A stretch of 7,218 nucleotides of DNA from Fidelibacterota bacterium (lineage in GTDB: Bacteria; Fidelibacterota; UBA2242): positions 1-7,218 of the forward strand of contig JAFGXZ010000231.1 in NCBI GenBank assembly GCA_016936335.1, read 5' to 3'. Below are positions 1 to 6,330 of the stretch, piece after piece. A model generated the notes under the pieces. The model saw only the letters and a program-made list of their open reading frames with translations. It had not been told where the DNA came from and did no database searches. A program made the translations under genes and the position numbers. Every line of letters begins with the position of its first letter. Within the stretch, counting starts at the first letter, position 1.

Positions 1-435
1 AAGCAATTTCAATCCGAACTCGTTCACTTTACTGGTAACATTCCGGGCTAGCTCTGCGTTGTTGAAATTGACTGCAAAAAAATCTTCGACCTTTTTATTT
101 AAATCGGTAATGACGTTGGATTGTAATTTTGAAGTCAGTGACTCAACTGCACTGATAATCCCTGGAATGATCAGACTGACGGTAAATGCGATGGCGCCTA
201 AAATAAGCACCATTGTGATGAGAATTGCGAGACCACGATTGATCCCGCGACTTTCCATAAAGTCAATCGTAGGATTCAACAGCATCGCCAGCAGCAATGC
301 AATTATAAACATTACTACCACCGACTTGATATAGGGAAATATTACAATCAGCGCAGCTATTCCAAAAATCGTTAGAAACACCCGCCAAAACAGCTTAAGT
401 ATCTGACTGTACAATTGATATGAATAATTATCCAT
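1..435 (-). CDS. AI-2E/PerM family membrane transporter, N-terminal part (cut by window edge)
   Basis: The minus strand reads open from ATG at 435 to the left edge, giving 145 residues without a stop, so only the N-terminal part of a protein usually about 340-400 residues long is seen. It has three hydrophobic segments, at about residues 19-33, 36-53 and 69-90. The second runs into LLLAMLLNPTIDF and then a short loop SRGINRGLA before the third, the arrangement typical of AI-2E family exporters (PerM/TqsA/YdiK type). After residue 91 comes a polar, helical stretch, as expected for the extramembrane region of this family. Members have been linked to autoinducer-2 export or to sodium/proton antiport; most are uncharacterised and the substrate cannot be told from this sequence. 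The start follows an AAAGG ribosome-binding site that overlaps the stop codon of the upstream cNMP-binding gene, ten bases away, so the two genes are very probably co-transcribed. The family call is fairly secure; the function is not. Confidence 0.85.
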   Translation of the reverse strand, partial: MDNYSYQLYSQILKLFWRVFLTIFGIAALIVIFPYIKSVVVMFIIALLLAMLLNPTIDFMESRGINRGLAILITMVLILGAIAFTVSLIIPGIISAVESLTSKLQSNVITDLNKKVEDFFAVNFNNAELARNVTSKVNEFGLKLL

Positions 436-442
436 AGGGATA

Positions 443-447
443 CCTTT
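443..447 (-). promoter_or_regulatory. Ribosome-binding site of the AI-2E family gene
   Basis: AAAGG on the minus strand lies 7 bases before the ATG at 435. Its first two bases are the last two of the TAA stop (446-448) of the preceding cNMP-binding gene. This supports the chosen start and suggests coupled translation of the pair. Confidence 0.6.
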
Positions 448-946
448 ATTTCTTTAATGCGGTAAGCTGCTCATTGGTACGACGTAAACGCTCACCGGTT
501 ATTTTTGACAGGGAAAATAATATTTTTATCCCGAGTTTCGGTTTACGGTACAGTAAATCCAGAAAATCAGGACGAAAAAAACCCAGAATATCACATTGAT
601 CATCTGCAATAGCCGAAGCGGAGCGGGGCGCTTCGTCCAATAATGCCAGATCACCAAAAAATGCACCATCTTTCAATACCGCCAAAGTCGTGGTATTTCC
701 ATCCACATCTTCTTCAACGATATTAATTAATCCTTTGATGATAATGTACATACCCAGTCCCGGATCACCCATCCGAAATATCGGTTCGCCCTTTTTATAT
801 TCCCGGCGATGAATTATTTTTTCGATTTCATTCATTTCTTTTGGATTCAAATCCGAAAATATCGGAACATTCTTGAGGGCTTTGAAAATATCGTCGGCAG
901 CCTTGCTCCTTCTGGATTCTACCGCTTCCCATATTGGATTACTCAT
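446..946 (-). CDS. Stand-alone cyclic nucleotide-binding domain protein (Crp-like sensor without DNA-binding domain)
   Basis: This 166-residue protein consists of a short N-terminal helix region (about 1-26), one cyclic nucleotide-binding domain (about 27-140) and a C-terminal helical tail. The domain begins with VPIFSDLNPKEM and contains YKKGEPIFRMGD and MYIIIKG, the usual glycine-marked turns of the beta barrel. The phosphate-binding cassette is FGDLALLDEAPRSASA (about 97-112), with R108 in the phosphate-contacting position. The usual glutamate after the cassette glycine is aspartate (D99), a conservative change that leaves the bound nucleotide uncertain. No helix-turn-helix follows, so it is not a complete CRP/FNR transcription factor. 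It probably senses cAMP or a related ligand, or acts as a regulatory partner. It is transcribed leftward ahead of the AI-2E family gene, which makes that membrane protein the obvious candidate partner (inference). An AGGAAAGAG ribosome-binding site precedes the ATG at 946. Confidence 0.88.
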   Translation of the reverse strand: MSNPIWEAVESRRSKAADDIFKALKNVPIFSDLNPKEMNEIEKIIHRREYKKGEPIFRMGDPGLGMYIIIKGLINIVEEDVDGNTTTLAVLKDGAFFGDLALLDEAPRSASAIADDQCDILGFFRPDFLDLLYRKPKLGIKILFSLSKITGERLRRTNEQLTALKK

Positions 947-1086
947 AATTGCACTCTTTCCTTTTTCTCAAAACTAATATGTTTAGAATAAATTTACAAT
1001 TGTTTTTGTAGAAGTAAATAAAATTATTGATGTCCCTGTTTATTATCTTGAAATTAGAGGGTTCAATTACTATTTTGATAGGAATT
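947..1086. promoter_or_regulatory. Divergent AT-rich intergenic region, probable promoters for both operons
   Basis: These 140 bases separate two gene sets transcribed away from each other, so promoters for both are expected here. No strong sigma-70 boxes stand out. A weak plus-strand candidate is TTTACA (993-998) with TAAATA (1015-1020), 16 bases apart. An inverted repeat TACAA (995-999) / TTGTA (1006-1010) overlaps the perfect 8-base palindrome ACAATTGT (996-1003) and could be an operator, although such short AT-rich symmetry also arises by chance. Positions 1030-1086 are also open in frame with the envC-like gene but look non-coding. Confidence 0.4.
954..962 (-). promoter_or_regulatory. 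Ribosome-binding site of the cNMP-binding protein gene
   Basis: AGGAAAGAG on the minus strand, with its GAG core 7 bases before the ATG at 946, is the clearest Shine-Dalgarno sequence in the window and fixes this start. Confidence 0.6.
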
Positions 1087-2298
1087 ATGATACAAGTAAA
1101 ATTTATTAAATATACGTTCTTAATTTTGGTCATATCTGCACTGCTAATCAGTACCTATTCCCAGGAGGAAATTGATAAGAAGATAGTCTATAAATCTGAG
1201 GAACTTCAGAAAATTCGTAATGAAATTGCATCTCATAAAGCGGAACTGGAAAAAGCCAAATCAAAAGAAAAGACTATCTTATCCAAATTAGAGGAAACCG
1301 AGAGAGAAATCAGTTTGACCTCAAAACTAATCAATCAATTAAATCGTGAACAGAAACAAAAGGAAAAGCAGATTGAACAAACCCGTCAATCTATTGATAG
1401 ACTATTGGGAAACCTCGAAACGCTAAAGAAAAACTTTGCCCGGCGTTTAATTCATATTTACAAACAGGGTGATTTTAATGACTGGGAATTAATCCTGACC
1501 TCACAATCCTTAAACCAGGCGATTTACCGATATAAATACATGCGCACAATTTCTGAAATCGATAAAAAATCGGCGGCAAATATTCGATTGAATATAACAG
1601 CGATTACCAATAAAAGAGAGCAATTGATCGCAGAGTTGAATGATCTACAAAACATCATTTCGGAAAAAACCAACTATCAACAATCCCTTACAACCCAAAA
1701 CAAGCAACGTGATCGCCAATTAAAGGCGGCAAAACAAGACCGGAATAATCTTCTTGCGCAAATTAAAGATGAAGAAAAAGCAGCCAAGAAAATTTTAAAT
1801 TTAATTGCAAATCTTGAGAAAGAGCGGGAAACAATTCAGCGTGAGCTGGAGCGGCAACGGCAGATGGCAGGTGTTCGAACCATGAATCCCTTCCTTGAGA
1901 ACCGAGGCAGTTTACCTTGGCCTGTAAGCGGGCAGATAGTATCAAAGTTCGGAATACAAAAACACCCAACCCTTAAAACAATCACAGAAAATTCCGGAAT
2001 TGATATTAAAGTCAGCAAAGGAACACCTGTGCGGGCTATTCTTGATGGTGTTGTGACTACTATTACTTATATCCGCGGATTCGGCAATACTATCATTATT
2101 GACCATGGTTCAGGTTTTTACACGGTCTATTCTCATGTTGATAATGTGACGGTATTTGAAAAGGAATACATTACCCGAAATACAATTATCGCTGAAGTAA
2201 GCGATTCCGGCACCCTTAGCGGTGCATTACTGCATTTTGAAATCTGGAGCAATCGTACAAAACTTAATCCTGAGGAATGGCTGGCAAATCGATCATGA
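1087..2298 (+). CDS. EnvC-like secreted coiled-coil protein with degenerate LytM (M23) domain
   Basis: This is a 403-residue exported protein. It has a signal peptide (K5 and K8, hydrophobic core about 11-22, likely cleavage near STYS-Q at 25/26), then long Glu/Lys/Gln-rich coiled coil from about 27 to 265, interrupted by an RRLIHIYKQGDF-type segment (about 119-155) typical of EnvC homologues. A C-terminal LytM/peptidase M23 domain covers about 285-395 (LPWPVSGQIVSKFG, GNTIIIDHGSGFYTVYSH, LLHFEIW). In active M23 enzymes the metal site uses HxGxD and HxH. Here the first motif is NSGID (S303 replaces His, D306 kept) and the last is LLH (L382 replaces the catalytic His, H383 kept). This matches the EnvC class, which activates periplasmic N-acetylmuramoyl-L-alanine amidases at the division septum rather than cutting peptidoglycan. 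I chose ATG 1087 because it gives a proper signal peptide and follows AGGA, although only 3 bases away; in-frame starts at 1027 (TTG) and 1030 (ATG) would bury the signal. The stop overlaps holB. Confidence 0.86.
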   Translation: MIQVKFIKYTFLILVISALLISTYSQEEIDKKIVYKSEELQKIRNEIASHKAELEKAKSKEKTILSKLEETEREISLTSKLINQLNREQKQKEKQIEQTRQSIDRLLGNLETLKKNFARRLIHIYKQGDFNDWELILTSQSLNQAIYRYKYMRTISEIDKKSAANIRLNITAITNKREQLIAELNDLQNIISEKTNYQQSLTTQNKQRDRQLKAAKQDRNNLLAQIKDEEKAAKKILNLIANLEKERETIQRELERQRQMAGVRTMNPFLENRGSLPWPVSGQIVSKFGIQKHPTLKTITENSGIDIKVSKGTPVRAILDGVVTTITYIRGFGNTIIIDHGSGFYTVYSHVDNVTVFEKEYITRNTIIAEVSDSGTLSGALLHFEIWSNRTKLNPEEWLANRS

Positions 2299-3431
2299 CC
2301 CTTTTTCCATTAATCAATCAAAAAAAGAATCTCGATTATTTACGCAATATCATAAAAAATGAGCGGGTCGGCAATGCATATCTCTTTTATGGACCCGAAG
2401 GTAGCGGCTCAGAAGGTTTTGCCCTTGAATTTGCAGCAATGCTGAATTGTGGTTCAGAATCCGAAAGTCCCTGTGGTTCCTGCCATTCATGTAAAAAAAT
2501 GCATTGTCTCGAACACGCCAATCTTGAAATGGTTTATCCAATTCCAATCCGTAAAGACCAGGGCTCCGACTCCGACCCATTTAAAAAATTCACCAATGCT
2601 GAAATTGAGGAAATCCAGGAAATCATTCAGAAAAAAGCTCAAAATCCTTATTCAAAAATTATTATCCCAAAAGCGAAACATATACCGATTAACTTTATTC
2701 GTGAAATCAAACGAAAGACCTACCTTCGCTCCCAGGAATCCGGCTGGAAGGTCATCGTTATTTTCGATGCTCATCTGCTCACTGAACCGGCCGCGAATGC
2801 ATTTCTTAAAATTCTTGAAGAACCTCCGGAAAAATCCACGTTTATTCTAAGCACATCCAACATCAATGCAATTTTACCTACAATCTCTTCACGCTGTCAA
2901 CCACTTTTTTTTCCGGCCTTAGCGCCCAGCCACCTGCGTGATTACCTGTTGACTAAAAATGTCCCGGAAGACCACATCAAACTGATTATCCGACTCAGTG
3001 CCGGTGATGTCAATCAGGCTATAAATCTCCTCGACGCTGATATTGAAACCTTTGAGTCCATGACGTTGGAGATTATGCGTGCCGTTGCTGTATGGAATGT
3101 GAAGAATATCTACAATTATGTGGAATCCCTGACGGCACTTTACCGGGAAGACAGCACTCAATTTAACCAGGTTTTACTTTCTGTTTCTTTCTGGTTCAGG
3201 GATGCAATCCTGCTGAAAACCCAGACAGATCCTGAAGAGTTGGTACATTCAAACTTACAGGAAGAAATCGCTAAATTTGTAAATGCGTTTCCCGAATTTG
3301 ATCCCTATTTCGCCCTGTCTTCCGTCGAGAATTGTATTGATTTCATAAACCGTAATGTCTATATTAATGTCGCTTTATTGAACCTGTTTTTTAATCTTTT
3401 TCAATCCCTTAATTCAAGAAAGATACTATAA
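2295..3431 (+). CDS. holB: DNA polymerase III subunit delta-prime (clamp loader)
   Basis: This is a 378-residue AAA+ clamp-loader subunit that helps load the beta sliding clamp at primed DNA. The N-terminus carries RVGNAYLFYGPEGSG. In the P-loop position, G33-P-E-G-S-G-S39-E40 lacks the Walker A lysine (Ser in its place), as fits delta-prime, which need not bind ATP, and argues against DnaX. A zinc module follows with C52, C60, C63 and C66, spaced almost exactly as in E. coli delta-prime. The core motif AANAFLKILEEPPEKSTFIL and the SSRCQ motif (S199-R200-C201, arginine-finger box) are intact. The C-terminal third is helical and divergent, as is usual. ATG 2295 overlaps the TGA of the envC-like gene (ATGA), favouring coupled translation; ATG 2277 is an in-frame alternative adding six residues (MAGKSI), with TGAGG directly abutting it. 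It is followed without any gap by ricT, a neighbour pair also seen in Firmicutes. Confidence 0.93.
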   Translation: MTLFPLINQKKNLDYLRNIIKNERVGNAYLFYGPEGSGSEGFALEFAAMLNCGSESESPCGSCHSCKKMHCLEHANLEMVYPIPIRKDQGSDSDPFKKFTNAEIEEIQEIIQKKAQNPYSKIIIPKAKHIPINFIREIKRKTYLRSQESGWKVIVIFDAHLLTEPAANAFLKILEEPPEKSTFILSTSNINAILPTISSRCQPLFFPALAPSHLRDYLLTKNVPEDHIKLIIRLSAGDVNQAINLLDADIETFESMTLEIMRAVAVWNVKNIYNYVESLTALYREDSTQFNQVLLSVSFWFRDAILLKTQTDPEELVHSNLQEEIAKFVNAFPEFDPYFALSSVENCIDFINRNVYINVALLNLFFNLFQSLNSRKIL

Positions 3432-4262
3432 ATGTCAAATGATGATAAACTTGTAAAAATAAAATTCCAGGGTTGTCGCAGAGAGTTATTCCGCAACAAT
3501 ATGGATTTCCCCATCAAAAACGATGATACATTAATCGTTGATGCTGAACGTGGTGAAGATATCGGTATCGCGATTACCTATCCGGTTGAAAAATCTGCAA
3601 ACGAGGCAGATAATGATAAATCCACAGTCCTTCGGAAAGCCAATTTCCAGGACCTTGAAAAATACAACGAGAACAAACTACGCCAGAAAATAGCCTTTGA
3701 TTTTTGCCAACTGCGTATCGAAGAACTCCAGTTACCAATGAAACTGATCGATGTTGAATATCGTCTTGACCGAAAGAAGATTATCTTCTTCTTCACCGCG
3801 GAAGATCGTATCGATTTCCGGGAGTTGGTCAAGATTCTCGCAGCGGAATATAAAACCCGCATCGAAATGCGCCAGATTAGTTCCCGGGAAGAAGCCCGGC
3901 GAATTGGCGGGATCGGCCCCTGTGGCGAACCGGTATGCTGTCGTCAATTCATTGACGATTTTGAACCGATCAGCACGCAGCTTGTCAAAGAACAGAACCT
4001 GCCAATGAATCCAACGAAAATATCGGGTTTATGCGGAAAACTCAAGTGCTGTTTTCGCTACGAACATGATTTTTATAAAGAGGTTCTCGAAAAGTACCCT
4101 TCATATGGCACAAAGGTTTCTTTTAAAGAACAATCCGGCACTATCGAAAAAATCGATATATTTCAACGTGCGGTCACTATTAAATTCGATAACGATGAAA
4201 TCACGGAATTTCCATTGAGTGAATTCGATAATAATTATAAAGTAATTAATCAAAACAACTGA
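3432..4262 (+). CDS. ricT: PSP1 domain protein RicT (YaaT family)
   Basis: This 276-residue protein carries the PSP1 C-terminal domain (about 95-215), recognised from KLIDVEYRLDRKKIIFFFTA, RIDFRELVKILAAEYKTRIEMRQI, EEARRIGGIGPCGEPVCC and QNLPMNPTKISGLCGKLKCC. Six cysteines sit in two GxCGxxxCC motifs: C164, C169, C170 and C201, C206, C207. In Bacillus subtilis the homologue YaaT/RicT forms a complex with RicA and RicF that carries iron-sulfur clusters and influences RNase Y-dependent mRNA processing, competence and sporulation. Outside Firmicutes the role is largely unknown, so only the family is assigned here. The C-terminal 60 residues form a small beta-rich domain (YGTKVSFKEQSGTIEKIDIF), also usual for the family. 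The ATG directly follows the holB stop (TAAATG), which implies translational coupling; no clear Shine-Dalgarno is present. No RicA or RicF gene lies in the window. Confidence 0.93.
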   Translation: MSNDDKLVKIKFQGCRRELFRNNMDFPIKNDDTLIVDAERGEDIGIAITYPVEKSANEADNDKSTVLRKANFQDLEKYNENKLRQKIAFDFCQLRIEELQLPMKLIDVEYRLDRKKIIFFFTAEDRIDFRELVKILAAEYKTRIEMRQISSREEARRIGGIGPCGEPVCCRQFIDDFEPISTQLVKEQNLPMNPTKISGLCGKLKCCFRYEHDFYKEVLEKYPSYGTKVSFKEQSGTIEKIDIFQRAVTIKFDNDEITEFPLSEFDNNYKVINQNN

Positions 4263-4275
4263 CAAACCTTACATT

Positions 4276-6165
4276 ATGAATTCAACGAAAACATTTTACG
4301 TAACTACTCCGATCTATTATGTCAATGGCATGCCCCACATCGGGCATGCGTACACAACGATTCTGGCTGATGTGCTCGCCCGTTATCATCGTGCTCAGGG
4401 TGATGATGTATTTTTTCTGACTGGCGTTGATGAACATGGTCAGAAAATCCAGCAGGCGGCAGAAGACGCCGGAGTCGAACCTCAGGAACAGTGCGACCGT
4501 ATGGCGCTCCATTTTAAAAATGCCTGGGAAAAGCTGGAAATCTCCTACGATTTTTTCATGCGTACGACCGCTGACTTTCATAAAAAAGCCGTACAGGATG
4601 TCCTGCAGGATTTATGGGATAAAGGTGAGATTTATGAACACGAGTACGGTGGTTATTATTGCGTCGGTTGTGAACGGTTTTACACGACAAAGGAATTGGT
4701 CGATGGAAAATGTCCGCAACATTTAAAAAAACCGGAATTCATTAAGGAAAAAAACTATTTCTTCCGGATGAGCAAATACCAGGAATGGTTGGTGAACTAT
4801 ATTAATGAGAATCCCGGTTTTATCCAGCCTGAAAGCCGCAAGAATGAGGTTTTAGGTTTTCTGAATGGTGCACTGGAGGACCTCTGTATTTCACGCCCTA
4901 AATCCCGGCTAAGTTGGGGAATAGAACTACCCTTTGATAAGGATTTTGTCACCTACGTCTGGTTTGATGCTTTATTAAACTATGTTACCGGCATTGGTTA
5001 TAAACAGGATGAAGATCGGTTTGATAAATGGTGGCCGGCCGATTATCACCTGATTGGAAAAGATATTGTTACAACACATTGCGTTTACTGGCCAACGATG
5101 ATGAAAGCCGCCGGTATTCCAATGCCCAAAACGATCTTTGCCCACGGCTGGTGGATGGTTGATGCAACTAAAATGTCGAAATCGTTGCAGAATATTGTCA
5201 AACCCCTGGATCTCGTTGATAAATACGGCGTCGATCCGGTCCGGTATTACCTAATCAGGGATATGGTGCTCGGTCAGGATGCAAATTTCAGCGAAGAAAT
5301 GTTTATTAAACGGTATAATTCCGACCTGGCCAACGATTTTGGAAACTTAGCCAGCCGGATCGCCACATTGATTCGGAAAAACTTTGGTAACAATATTCCA
5401 AAAGGAAATAATCCCGGCCTTGACGAGCGGGAAATTCAGACAAATGGCGAAAAACTTCCCAAAGAAGTCCAAAAGCTTATTTCTGAAATGCGCCTGAATG
5501 AAGCTATCGAAACTATTTTGAGTTATGTTCGCTCTATTAATCGCTACATGGAAATGAAGGCACCCTGGAAACTGGTAAAAACCGACCATGAAAAAGCCGG
5601 TTTAGTTCTCTATACAGCGGCCCAGGGCTTTTGTATTGCCGCCAAATTACTTGAACCGGTAATGCCGGGAAAAATTTGCAGTGTCCTTTCCATTTTTCCC
5701 CTAAAGTCAGAAAATGAATCCTGGGGAAATTTGATAAGCGGTGAGGAATTAAAAGAATTTCAGATCCTGTTTCCGCGGATACAGGCTGCACCGGACAAAC
5801 CTGCCCCGGAAAAAAACATGAAGACCGATGAAGATTCGCTGAATCTAATCTCAATTGATGAGTTTTTTAAAGCGAAGCTGATAACAGCGAAAATACTGGA
5901 AGCCGAGAAAGTTTTGGGAACAAGTAAACTACTGAAATTACAGATTGATACTGGTTCAGACACCCGTCAGATTGTCGCCGGAATTGCGGAATATTATGCA
6001 CCGGAACAACTCATCGGGAAAACCATCGTTGCTGTCGTAAATCTCCAGCCCGCCGTCATCCGAGGAATAGAAAGTAACGGAATGTTATTGGCCGCCAAAA
6101 AAGGCAAGCAACTCCAACTGATCACAACTTCCGATTCCATTGAACCGGGCGCATCGGTTGGTTGA
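4276..6165 (+). CDS. metG: Methionyl-tRNA synthetase with fused C-terminal tRNA-binding domain
   Basis: This 629-residue class I aminoacyl-tRNA synthetase charges tRNA-Met with methionine in the cytoplasm, for both initiation and elongation. The Rossmann catalytic domain has the HIGH signature at residues 21-24 and KMSKS at 299-303. Between them, the connective-peptide insert holds a single zinc knuckle, C129-V-G-C132 and C146-P-Q-H149, followed by NYFFRMSKYQEWL. The anticodon-binding helical domain spans about 345-500, with NDFGNLASRI at its start and MEMKAPWKL further in. A charged linker (about 500-522) leads to an EMAP-II/Trbp111-like OB-fold tRNA-binding domain (about 525-629: ISIDEFFKAKL, RQIVAGIAEYY, NLQPAVIRGIESNGMLLAA), which aids dimerisation and tRNA binding in this family. 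Length and domain order are normal and nothing looks broken. The gene starts 13 bases after ricT without an obvious ribosome-binding site (upstream bases are ACAAACCTTACATT), so translation may depend on coupling. Confidence 0.97.
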   Translation: MNSTKTFYVTTPIYYVNGMPHIGHAYTTILADVLARYHRAQGDDVFFLTGVDEHGQKIQQAAEDAGVEPQEQCDRMALHFKNAWEKLEISYDFFMRTTADFHKKAVQDVLQDLWDKGEIYEHEYGGYYCVGCERFYTTKELVDGKCPQHLKKPEFIKEKNYFFRMSKYQEWLVNYINENPGFIQPESRKNEVLGFLNGALEDLCISRPKSRLSWGIELPFDKDFVTYVWFDALLNYVTGIGYKQDEDRFDKWWPADYHLIGKDIVTTHCVYWPTMMKAAGIPMPKTIFAHGWWMVDATKMSKSLQNIVKPLDLVDKYGVDPVRYYLIRDMVLGQDANFSEEMFIKRYNSDLANDFGNLASRIATLIRKNFGNNIPKGNNPGLDEREIQTNGEKLPKEVQKLISEMRLNEAIETILSYVRSINRYMEMKAPWKLVKTDHEKAGLVLYTAAQGFCIAAKLLEPVMPGKICSVLSIFPLKSENESWGNLISGEELKEFQILFPRIQAAPDKPAPEKNMKTDEDSLNLISIDEFFKAKLITAKILEAEKVLGTSKLLKLQIDTGSDTRQIVAGIAEYYAPEQLIGKTIVAVVNLQPAVIRGIESNGMLLAAKKGKQLQLITTSDSIEPGASVG

Positions 6166-6297
6166 TTAAATTCCAAATTACCAAATGACAAATAAATAAC
6201 AATGACCAAACTTACAAATTCGAAAATAATCTATTTTGATATTTGGTATTTGATGTCTATTTGAAATTTGTTTTTTGAGATTTGGTGCTTCATTAAT
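6165..6297. repeat. Imperfect AT-rich inverted repeat of CAAAT/ATTTG words (possible REP/MITE-like element)
   Basis: The gap between metG and tatD is largely filled by an imperfect palindrome. The left arm carries CAAAT at 6174, 6182, 6189 and 6215 plus near-copies CAAT at 6200 and CAAAC at 6207. The right arm carries ATTTG at 6241, 6248, 6259, 6266 and 6280. The unit spacings mirror each other about a centre near 6226 (7-11-7 on each side). By hand, 27 of the 38 positions from 6182 to 6219 pair by Watson-Crick rules with 6233-6270, and CCAAAT (6173-6178) pairs with ATTTGG (6280-6285) after a 6-base bulge. The ends are ATTAA at 6165-6169 (its first base is the last of the metG stop) and ATTAAT at 6292-6297. 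There is no ORF or transposase. It could be a decayed mobile palindromic element or an RNA hairpin; it is too AT-rich and mismatched to be a standard intrinsic terminator. Confidence 0.65.
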
Positions 6298-6330
6298 CTA
6301 TTTTTCAAATATTAAAACTCAAGACAAGAT

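Noticed and set aside
59..334. Plus-strand open frame of 91 codons
   Set aside because: It is antisense to the AI-2E family gene, whose minus-strand translation has clear family features and membrane segments.
1027..1086. N-terminal extension of the envC-like gene (TTG 1027 or ATG 1030)
   Set aside because: There is no ribosome-binding site ahead of it, and it would place about 20 extra residues before an otherwise well-formed signal peptide starting at ATG 1087.
939..1133. Minus-strand open frame of 64 codons across the divergent region
   Set aside because: It is AT-driven low-complexity sequence rich in Asn, Ile and Lys, overlaps the start regions of both flanking genes and has no supporting features.
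2449..2850. Plus-strand open frame of 133 codons inside holB
   Set aside because: It is an alternate-frame shadow; the holB frame holds the zinc cysteines and AAA+ motifs over the same bases, and this frame resembles no family.
5537..5854. Minus-strand open frame of 105 codons inside metG
   Set aside because: It is antisense to the well-conserved anticodon-binding region of MetRS, and its translation shows no recognisable domain.
6182..6279. Intrinsic transcription terminator after metG
   Set aside because: The potential stem is long, mismatched and nearly all A-T, with no GC-rich stem directly followed by a T run; the TTTTTT at 6271-6276 lies within the arm itself.
6171..6285. CRISPR-like array suggested by repeated CAAAT/ATTTG words
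   Set aside because: The repeats are only five bases long, irregularly spaced by 7-11 bases, and change strand midway; there are no spacers or cas genes.
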